From Hypomyces perniciosus (lineage: Eukaryota > Ascomycota > Sordariomycetes > Hypocreales > Hypocreaceae): a stretch of 64,000 nt of DNA. Below are positions 56,601-64,000 of this stretch, one piece after another. The position numbers were made by a program, and so were the translations under genes. The stretch is from the NCBI GenBank assembly GCA_008477525.1, contig SPDT01000001.1, forward strand, positions 3,162,001-3,226,000, given 5' to 3'. Numbering within the stretch: position 1 is the first letter of the stretch; every line of letters begins with the position of its first letter. The notes below the pieces were generated by a model. The model saw nothing but the letters and a program-made list of their open reading frames with translations. It was not told the DNA's origin and ran no database searches.

Positions 56601-58808
56601 AAATGGCTGGTCATTGGTCGTTACCGTGAAGGGCTGTATCCTATGTGGGGAGTATATCACACACGCTGGTGGATGGTACAGAAGATAGAGAGCATCTGTG
56701 GCAAGGGAATTTTCAACATGAATGACACCACGAGGCGGTTGTACTATCAACTTATGGGAGCAAAGATTGGCAAGAATGTCAAACTCTCTGGTGCAGCTCT
56801 TGGAGAATGGGATCTTCTGGATATTCGAGATGGCGCCATCCTCACACGTTGCATTTGCCGGCCGTTCGCGGTGGAGGGAAACACAACAATGTACTTGGGC
56901 CGTATTGTTATTGGGGAAAACTGTTCAGTTGGACTATCGTCCGTCGTCGCCCCTGGATCGGAAATTCCTGCCAATACTTGCATCGGACCTAATTCATCTA
57001 GTTGGGAGGTAGGGGACGCCGACGAAGAGAATCGTGACCTTGATGCCAGCAGGGTGCCAAAACCACATTGGCTACTCACTTGCCTCCTGACGATCCCCCT
57101 TGTGTTTTTGCAATGGATATTATCATTGCTCCCATGGATTGGAGGCCTTCTCGGTATGGTCCTCGATCAACCTTTGGACAATGATTCGCCACTTAGAGAC
57201 ATTCTCGATTGGTTTACGGAAGCTCAACGCGTTGGGTACCACTACCTTGCTCTGGTGCTGCGTTGCTTCCTTAGTCCATTCATCTTCTTTGCATTCACCG
57301 TTCTCGTCAAGGTTGCGTTGGATGGCATGTTCGGAAAGCTGGGCTCCTGTCCTGCGAAAAGTCAAGGCGCCATTGCTACTTGGAGAGCAGCGTTGATAAA
57401 GACATTGCTGCCTGTCCCGCGTTTACATGAGATGACAACCATGTTCGGCCAGCATTATGAGGCAACATCAGTGGCAATCCGTATGCTCGGAGGTAGAATC
57501 GGTAAGCGAGTTTACTGGCCAGGAACGGGCCCGAGCATTGGCGACTATCACCTCTTGGATATAGGAAATGATGTGGTTTTCGGCTCCCGAGCTCATCTTG
57601 TCACATCGGATGGAACAGGTTCCGAAAAAATCACGATTAGAGATCATGCCATGATCGCAGATCGGGTATGTCTTCTCCCTGGTGTCACAATTAGTGAGCA
57701 CACAACGATGGGGTCTGGTGCTTTGGCACGCAGAGAGGAGACGTATCCCGCGGGCGCAACTTTTGTCGGCTCCAAAGGCCGCGATTCTATTCACCTATCA
57801 ACTGGCAATAAAACGCCACAGGAAAAGCACAAAGCTAGAGGACAGATTCGTCACATGAGTAGCGATGACACTCTCGCTGAGTCCCGACATTCAAAAAGAG
57901 GGCAAAACAAAAAGAGCTACCGCCAACCCGAAGATCCCTTTACGACTTCTGACAGCGATACGGACGACAACGGGGATGATCTCTCCAGGGCGGACAGCAT
58001 TTCGCCCTTTGGACGTGCATTCTACCTTAAGCTTGCACCATATCGTATCTTGGGGCCCTTTGCCATATTCTGCTACTCTTCATTCATCACAGTCTTTACT
58101 GCCTTCTATTGGAATGTCACAAGTATCTCATCAATCCAGCTCGTGGACTACATCTTGAACCGACTTGTTTCCCGCGACACCAATTTATGGTTAGATGTCG
58201 CAATACTTTACCTATTATCCTGGGCTATAGTTGCAATTCTTACTACCGTTCAGGCTCTCCTGGCTTTGCTCATTGTCATTGCTGCCAAATGGGCTCTTTT
58301 GGGGCATCGAATGCCCGGTAACTACGACTGGGATAAATCGCCGTATTGCCAACGGTGGCAGTTGTTTCTTTGCATCGAGAGGCTTCGGCGGCATTGTTAC
58401 CACGGGCAGGGTATTCTTGGTCTTCTCACGGGCACTAGCTGGATTGTCTTTTACTTCAGAGCACTTGGAGCAAAGATTGGGAAGGACTGTGCCCTGTTCG
58501 CCAATGGTAGCCCTGCCCTGATGTTTACAGAGCCTGATTTGATCACACTTGGGGACCGGGTGGCGATTGACGATGCCAGTGTGGTGGCGCACATCAATAC
58601 ACGAGGAAAGTTCGACCTGAACAGATTGGAGATTGGAGACAGGTGCGTGATGCGCACAGGTAGCAGGTTGCTGAGTGGTGCTACTATGAAGAATGATAGC
58701 TGTCTTCTTGAGCACACTTTGATCATGGGGGGCGATGTCGTCGAGGATAGGTGGACCATGCAGGGCTGGCCAGCGGAAAGGTTTTGTGGACAGCGTGTGA
58801 GGGCATGA
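53682..58808 (+). CDS. NRPS-like synthetase: A domain, carrier, three membrane/hexapeptide repeats (Pls-like layout)
   Basis: Exons: 53682-54649, 54699-54998, 55055-58808; 5022 nt, 1673 aa. Adenylation domain (about 70-625): A3-like FTSGTSGTKK (277-286), YGMTE (419-423), GWFDTGDLGYMDKDG (495-509), GRSKEVINRGGE (515-526), Lys region PKKNNKVLRIK (610-620). A second A-type C-terminal piece follows: LHNYMIPEHIHLMPNPLPRD, then CGRIED, with Arg at the usual Lys position. Carrier domain about 770-840 with FFSLGGDSLR, phosphopantetheine Ser804. Then three units, each a pair of hydrophobic segments and a hexapeptide-like domain: helices near 867-940, 1095-1178, 1417-1503; domains near 990-1070, 1235-1325, 1562-1665, with GAKIGKNVKL, GGRIGKRVYW and GAKIGKDCAL. 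Bacterial and fungal epsilon-poly-lysine synthetases have this order. Substrate unknown; the A domain also resembles acyl-CoA ligases. No cluster partners nearby. Confidence 0.85.
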
Positions 58809-59583
58809 GGAAGTGTTGGACCAAACGATGACATGAGGTTATTGCCGATGCAGGATGCTTGAATTTGGTACTGGTACGTGTATGCGGCGATGTCTCTGTA
58901 TAGGTGGCGGGGTGAGGGAGGCGGGAGCTTAGGGATTACCCGGATATAGACTAGAATGGCTGCTTATTATATATAGCGATAGTAAACAGCTCTCCTCTCA
59001 ACCCAGATGCGTTGTGTGATAACGACTGCTTTGTAAGTACGAAGTATAACCGCATCATTTCATCGCAGGTTGAGCAATAACGAGGTGCTGGCCAATCATG
59101 AGTCGTGACATCCTAACTGCTGTGATGTGTTGAATGATATCCTGATCGTATTGGTACAACGTTTGTTCTATTGTTCTACTCAACATGCTTCTGGCAAGAT
59201 TGAGCCAGGTTCTTCTTTTTCGCACATCAGCCAGACAGTGAGAGTAGTAGTACATGGTTTTCATAGCCAATGTTCGCTGACACGGGAATCCTACTGAACA
59301 GAGGTGCTTCTAAAAAAAGAATTTTCGATTCACATACATACTATTGGTTAAGCTTATACTAATAGTGGTAGGTGCATATGCGGCTGAACCCAGCATACGA
59401 ATGGACGCGTAGCACGTACGAAGCACTCCGTATATACGGAGTACACCATGCTTCGTCTGGTAAAATGCCAAAATTCTTGTCACTGTGAATCCATGATTTA
59501 GTTGTGACAGTTTGATCCATTTCTCATCCTACATAGCCCCCTGCCATTTCCCCCAGGATCTCCCGCCAATCTTGATATATGCC
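58809..59583. other. Intergenic, 3' of the synthetase
   Basis: About 775 bp with no gene-like ORF. It contains the 18-bp palindrome at 59425-59442 and more ACGAAGTA strings. Confidence 0.45.
59425..59442. repeat. Perfect 18-bp palindrome ACTCCGTATATACGGAGT
   Basis: Exactly self-complementary. Outer bases ACGAAGC (59419-59425 area) and GCTTCGT (59450-59456 area) extend the symmetry with a small offset. Lies about 140 bp before the next start. Confidence 0.9.
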
Positions 59584-60585
59584 ATGGAGAAGACAACACC
59601 AATATCTGAACCACTTGCACAAGGGCCGACAACAGACACCAACCTGGAGGAACGTGTAGTTACAACTCCCCCGCCATACTCAGGTCCAACAGTCGCTGCG
59701 CCGGCGAATGATGTTAACACTACAGCAGCGGGTGCACCGAAGGGTCCCCCACGCTACCCTGGGCTACCGAGACTTGATTACAGGCTCTACTCGCCACCTC
59801 TCTTCAAGTTATCGACTGACTCAACCACGCTGTTATCAAAGGCAGAGTACTTGTCGAACAATGCAGCTGCCCTTGTTTCGCTCATTCGGGCGCAGTCGTC
59901 AGTGCCACCCAAGCCGCAGATCCAGGTCCGAGGTACTCGAGGAAGGCGTATCGATTTTGATATCCGTCTCAATCTAATGAGCCTGCTTGTACCGGACGAC
60001 GATCGGCAACGTATGGATTATATCCGCTGTGTGGGTAACGGTGAGGTTGCATATCGAGGCGGTGTTCGACCAGACGTACTACCAGAGGTTGGTGATGGTG
60101 GGCTGGAGGAATGGTGTCGCCGCTACGTGGAAGATACAGCCACGGTCAAGTCATTCGCATTGGACCGCGTAGTGGCCAACCTGGACGTTGGCTGGATCGA
60201 GGGTCAACTCCGAAGCTTGGTGGCTGCCCTCAACTATCGTGGAGTTGTGGATGTTAACTTCACGGTTACACACAGCCGGGTACTGATTCAGAATCCGGAT
60301 AAAGTCAATCAATTCTTTACAAATGTTACAAGTCTCTTCTCCGGGAAGAACAAGTACGAAGTCGTCAAAGCTGTTTGGCCATTCGCAAATACAAGAAGTA
60401 ATGAAGCTGGCCGCCGATGCATGGTCCAAAGCGAGGATATTTGGTGGCGGGAATGGAAAGATCCTATTAGATTTGCCATCTTCCAAAAGCGACAGGGCTG
60501 GGTTACAGTGGAGGATAAATTAGAGGCAGTTATGGAAGGAAAGGGCAACTCAACAGATGGTATTGACTGGGGACCAGAGGGATAA
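59584..60585 (+). CDS. Fungal protein of unknown function, 333 aa
   Basis: I recognise no named domain. Single exon. The first 55 residues are Pro/Thr/Ala-rich and probably unstructured. From LPRLDYRLYSPPLFKLSTDS onward the sequence looks folded: PKPQIQVRGTRGRRIDFDIR, LLVPDDDRQRMDYIRCVGNG, LEEWCRRYVEDTATVKSFAL, DRVVANLDVGWIEGQLRSLV, YRGVVDVNFTVTHSRVLIQN, EDIWWREWKDPIRFAIFQKR. It resembles a widespread ascomycete family of hypothetical proteins, by memory only. No signal peptide or membrane helix is seen. The ATG was chosen over an upstream TTG-only extension. It is the last gene before the RIP-affected transposon, whose end is 178 bp downstream. Confidence 0.8.
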   Translation: MEKTTPISEPLAQGPTTDTNLEERVVTTPPPYSGPTVAAPANDVNTTAAGAPKGPPRYPGLPRLDYRLYSPPLFKLSTDSTTLLSKAEYLSNNAAALVSLIRAQSSVPPKPQIQVRGTRGRRIDFDIRLNLMSLLVPDDDRQRMDYIRCVGNGEVAYRGGVRPDVLPEVGDGGLEEWCRRYVEDTATVKSFALDRVVANLDVGWIEGQLRSLVAALNYRGVVDVNFTVTHSRVLIQNPDKVNQFFTNVTSLFSGKNKYEVVKAVWPFANTRSNEAGRRCMVQSEDIWWREWKDPIRFAIFQKRQGWVTVEDKLEAVMEGKGNSTDGIDWGPEG

Positions 60586-60762
60586 AGGCATCTTTTAATG
60601 TATAATTTAAGAGAATTGCTATTTGCACAGGTCCAAATGTCTATTTGCACAGGAAATCCACTTTTCAGACCCACTTCCCCACTGCCATACCCCGCCACCA
60701 AATTTTTATAGCGTTGCATGGAATAACATAAGGCAGCCCGAATATTTTTTTTAAACAATCTA

Positions 60763-60853
60763 CCCGTTGGTGGGGACTTCGTAAACCAACTAAAAGACTT
60801 CGTCTTTTAGTTGGCCCCTAAAACTCTAGAATACCTGTAAAAGCGGAACACCT
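60763..60853. repeat. Left terminal inverted repeat, 91 bp
   Basis: Begins CCCGTTGGTGGGGACTTCGT and ends AAAGCGGAACACCT. Pairs with 63350-63440 at 86 of 91 positions. The five differences are all G-to-A or C-to-T going from this arm to the other. Confidence 0.93.
60786..60814. repeat. Perfect hairpin inside the left TIR
   Basis: CCAACTAAAAGAC, loop TTC, GTCTTTTAGTTGG: 13-bp perfect stem. The right TIR has the same stem damaged by RIP-type changes (63388-63416 area). Possibly a transposase-binding palindrome. Confidence 0.9.
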
Positions 60854-62739
60854 AATCTACATATATTTATTATATGCATTTAAGGTATATTTCTTCTATC
60901 TTTTCTAGGCAGGTTATATAGTATAAAAATAAAATATATAAAAAATAGAAATGCGAATTTTATATATATTAATTAAATTGGTTTAGCTGTCCTTTAAAGC
61001 GCGGAATTCCTCTATTTCCCTTTATATCTTTTTTTATAAAGGCTTGCGATAAATAATAGTTATTACTATTAACAGCAGTAATAACAGCAGCTCTATTCTA
61101 ATGCTATCCTCATATTCCTGCTTTTATATAGCTTTTTATATAGCTTTTTGTATAGTCTTTTATATAGTCTTTTATGTAGGCTTGGTCGGCTTATTGTTAT
61201 TATTATTATTGTTATTATTATAAAAAGGCCTAAGCCAGATTTTAATAGAGCTGCCGCTTCTATACTATTAAAAGCACTTTAATATTTAATCGAGAATTAA
61301 TGGTTATTTAAAGGCCTAGTCAATAACTTCTTTTATATAGGCAGATTGAGTTTTTAATAAATTGAAAAAAAAGCTATCTTTTTTTTAGTTAAAAAGGTTA
61401 ATATAGAGTTTATTATTAATCTTAAAAGGAATAAAGTCTTTATTTATCCCTATATACTCTAGCTATTATTTAAATATTAAAGTCTTCCTGCAGCTATTAA
61501 TTATATAAACGTTATCTTTATACTACTTTTTCTTTAATCTCTTTATTTTAATATAAATATAATGCTAGGCTTTATAAAGTTATAGCTTTTTTTACTTTTT
61601 TTTCTTTTTCTTTTTAAAAACTATATCTCAACTATAAATTGCTTTAAAGTTAATGTTTATAATAAACTCGCTAAATGCTTATATAGCTTAACTGTATTTC
61701 CTTTTACTTAAAAGCTTTTTAACATATTAATATTAATTAATAATAAAATGCTTGGCTTATAAAGTAAAGGCAGTAGCTTTTATAATAATAAAGCTAGTTT
61801 AATAAAAATCTTTATAGGTTAATAAATTTAGGATATTAATATAATTCTTTTATAAATATTATATTATATTTATAGTTTAATAAAAGTAGGTTTCTTTAAG
61901 TAATAAAAAGTATATACTGGATTTATAGCTGTATGTTTTTTACTATTTAGAAAGAATCTGCTTTACTACTAGTTTACAATTTATAAAATATATATTATTT
62001 TTTTTTAAATTTTAATATAATATTATATACTATAAAGCCTTTATTATATATTTCCTAAAACGTAGAGATAAAGTTAATATAAAAGAAAATAAAATTATTA
62101 TTAAAAAGTAACTTATATAGTATTTTTTAATATATATATTTTAAAGGCTAAAAAATATTAATATTAAAGGGTGAAAGAATATATATTAAATAAAGCAGGA
62201 AGATTATAATAATAAAATTAAACTAGATATAATATTTAATAAAGTTGAGCTTTATATAGCTTATAAAGCTAATAATAATTAAAAGTTAATAAATTTATTT
62301 TTCTTTTAGTTATTAAATTAGCAGTTTGTTAAATATTATATATAAGATTTTGGGGTCTTTTATTTATTTAATGCAGCTAAACTGTTATTTAAAACTTTTT
62401 CTTATTTATTAAGCTTATATTAACTTCTTTTAAGATTAAAATTAAAGTCATAAGTTTAATTAAAAGTAATATTACTATTATTAAAGCCTATAGGCAAGCA
62501 GGCAAAATAGATAGTACTATTAGCTTTAATATCGGCCTAACTTTCAGTTAAAAAGGTTTTAAATATAAGCTAAAGTAAAATAAAGTCTTTAACAGTATTT
62601 CTTAAAGTAATGAATATATAGGACTTTTAATTACTTAAATTAAAGACTTTAAGCTGTTATATATATATTATTTAAATAATAATAATTAAAATTCCCTTTT
62701 AAAAGTAACTAAACTGGATTTTATATTTATTTTAATTTT

Positions 62740-63157
62740 AATACTTTAATAGGCTAATTCTATAATTTTCGATAATTTTCACTAATTTCTTTTTAAAAAA
62801 AAGCTTAATATTGTCAATATTTAAGCTTTTAAATAACTTATTAGTTTTATTAACCGCTTTAATATAAGTAAACCATATTTTTAAATAGTTTTAAAGCTAT
62901 TTAGAGTATTATATTTTATAAAGGTTAGGCGCGTTTAGGTTTTTTTATTATTGCAGTTTATTAGCTGTGCTAATAACCTGTATTTTTATAGCAGGAAAAC
63001 CACTGCGTTAAAGCCAGTAAACGTATACAATAAAGGCATTATCTTTATTATTGGTTAAGGCTTATAGGCGCCTATAGGTGTAAGGATAAAGGTTATTGCG
63101 TTAAAGAGATTTAATCGCTTGACTGATGCTTATTGCATTAACGCTATATTGCGCAGC
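62740..63157 (-). pseudogene. Transposase remnant with CENP-B-type HTH
   Basis: Minus-strand frame starting at 63157 gives recognisable pieces broken by stops: SVNAISISQAIKSL, then ALTNNKDNAFIVYVYWL, a stop, RSGFPAIKIQVISTANKL, and further on WFTYIKAVNKTNKLFKSLNI. This follows the pattern of the HTH_CENPB domain of pogo/Fot1 transposases (LT..E......W......GFP........A..L, then W...F..R). Stops are TAA or TAG at positions where CAA/CAG (Gln) would fit, as C-to-T RIP would give. The catalytic DDD/DDE part should lie at 61000-62700 but cannot be traced. Confidence 0.7.
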
Positions 63158-63349
63158 GGTAATGTATATAGAGAGAGGTTTTTAAATGCTTAATTGGGGA
63201 GGATAATTGTAATTAGCTAGAATAGCTGCTGCTGCTTGAAATACTGCAATTTAGGTCGTTATAATAATAGTACGAATGTTATAATGATTAAATACGGGAT
63301 AATGTTTTGATTTGCATAGAAAATATAGCGTAAATAGAATTAATCTAGG

Positions 63350-63440
63350 AGGTGTTCCGCTTTTACAGGTATTCTAGAGTTTTAGGGGCTAATTAAAAGA
63401 TGAAGTCTTTTAGTTGGTTTACGAAATCCCCACTAACGGG
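63350..63440. repeat. Right terminal inverted repeat, 91 bp
   Basis: Reverse complement of the left TIR with five transitions; ends CCCCACTAACGGG followed by TA. It carries more RIP-type changes than the left arm. Confidence 0.93.
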
Positions 63441-63442
63441 TA

Positions 63443-63640
63443 CTCAAATTACAGCACAAAAGCTCCCTATTTATCAAGACCTCGAATTGGGCGGCACTAT
63501 TGTTGATGTGGAAGTCGCGGAGGAAATTCTCGACATCTATCTGTCTGTTAATATAAGATCCTCTGGATTGAGTATATGGTTACACCCAACGCACGTATTA
63601 ATAATAGTAGAAAGTTATACTACTATTAGCAGTAAATGAT
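63443..63640. other. Island of normal-composition DNA between two AT-rich blocks
   Basis: Base composition returns to that of the host. A 79-codon plus frame (63400-63639) starts within the TIR and runs through; it includes LPIYQDLELGGTIVDVEVAE, which I cannot assign. May be host sequence interrupted by the transposon, or part of another repeat spared by RIP. Confidence 0.4.
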
Positions 63641-64000
63641 AAAAAAGGGTATATTAATTTAAAAGCTAAAAAAAAGTATTTTACAGGTATAAAGTTAATA
63701 TTATTTAATAATAATAAAAATAATAAATTATAACTGTAGGTATTTAAGTTTATATAGGAAAATTCATTATAATATCTATTATTAAAGCTAATATATACTA
63801 ATAATATTTATTGCTTATTTAGTAAAATAAATACTTTTAAAGAAAAAGGGTTTAAAGCTATACTTTTTTATTACTATAATAACTTTGACTGTAAAAATAT
63901 TATAGTAACTTTAAATAAATCTTTTATTAACTGTATTAGTTTTTAAAGTGAAATACTTAATCCTATAAAATATAACTATTAGCCTATAAAGCTAAATGTA
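63641..64000. repeat. Second AT-rich, RIP-like block, open at window end
   Basis: From about 63641 the DNA again loses nearly all G and C and reads as TTTATAATATT-type sequence to the edge. Likely the start of another RIP-affected repeat outside the right TIR. No ORF. Confidence 0.55.

Larger units (their letters stand above)
60763..63440 (-). mobile_element. RIP-degraded DNA transposon, Fot1/pogo group of Tc1-mariner
   Basis: 2678 bp bounded by 91-bp terminal inverted repeats and flanked on both sides by TA (60761-60762, 63441-63442), the target duplication of the Tc1-mariner superfamily. The interior is extremely AT-rich with almost no CpG and stop codons in all frames, which is the result of RIP in ascomycetes. 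A stop-ridden CENP-B-type HTH and following sequence can be read on the minus strand from about 63157 downward, so the transposase gene ran right to left. Fot1, Tan1 and similar fungal elements have this size range, TA duplication and HTH. The copy is surely inactive. Confidence 0.88.

Noticed and set aside
63400..63639. 79-codon ORF starting in the right TIR
   Set aside because: Its first codons are inverted-repeat sequence and no homology is recognised; kept only as part of the unassigned island.
1..64000. CRISPR arrays, bacterial operons, prophage
   Set aside because: The window is eukaryotic nuclear DNA with spliced genes; no regularly spaced repeats are present.

Overview
The window is nuclear DNA of a filamentous ascomycete (Pezizomycotina; gene content and exon structure lean towards Sordariomycetes, possibly Hypocreales, which is an inference). 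The evidence is dense protein-coding genes on both strands, introns mostly 50-120 nt with GT..AG ends and CTAAC-like branch sites, one-to-one orthologues of conserved eukaryotic housekeeping genes, and an AT-rich segment at the right end that carries the mark of repeat-induced point mutation (RIP). I identify 22 protein-coding genes. Exon joins were worked out by hand from reading frame, splice signals and remembered family sequence. The only gene whose joined length is not a multiple of three is the NEDD8 E1 gene.

Layout, left to right. 0-6 kb: 3' part of a PRPP synthetase with a long insert, an NADP-type short-chain dehydrogenase, and an MFS drug-type transporter. 7.7-12 kb: NEDD8-activating enzyme regulatory subunit (with an apparent one-base homopolymer frameshift) and a HEI10/Zip3-like meiotic RING protein. 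13-18.7 kb: Ynd1-type Golgi apyrase, Hikeshi/Opi10, Nudix hydrolase, RNA polymerase subunit Rpb8. 19-27 kb: Elongator Elp4, tRNA-splicing endonuclease Sen34, a multi-span membrane RING protein (Asi1/Asi3-like), and exosome subunit Mtr3. 28.8-46.8 kb: Tti2, Fig4, Gea-type ArfGEF, Anp1 mannosyltransferase, CCA-adding enzyme and a small orphan protein. 46.9-52 kb: splicing factor Syf1, V-ATPase subunit D (with an 11-nt micro-exon and a GC-AG intron) and a U1A/U2B''-type RRM protein.

53.7-58.8 kb is the most distinctive gene. It encodes a 1673-aa NRPS-like protein with an adenylation domain, an apparently duplicated adenylation C-terminal subdomain, a carrier domain, and three repeated units of paired membrane helices plus a hexapeptide-like (left-handed beta-helix-like) domain. 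This is the layout of microbial epsilon-poly-lysine synthetases (Pls). A protein of unknown function follows at 59.6 kb.

60.76-63.44 kb holds a complete 2.68-kb DNA transposon of the Fot1/pogo (Tc1-mariner) type, with 91-bp terminal inverted repeats, TA target duplication, all TIR differences of RIP type, and a stop-ridden CENP-B-HTH transposase remnant on the minus strand. A tiny TA-flanked hairpin at 40.58 kb matches the transposon end. Many intergenic regions are full of short palindromes built on GTAC, TACTAG, ACTTCGT and ACTCCGT.
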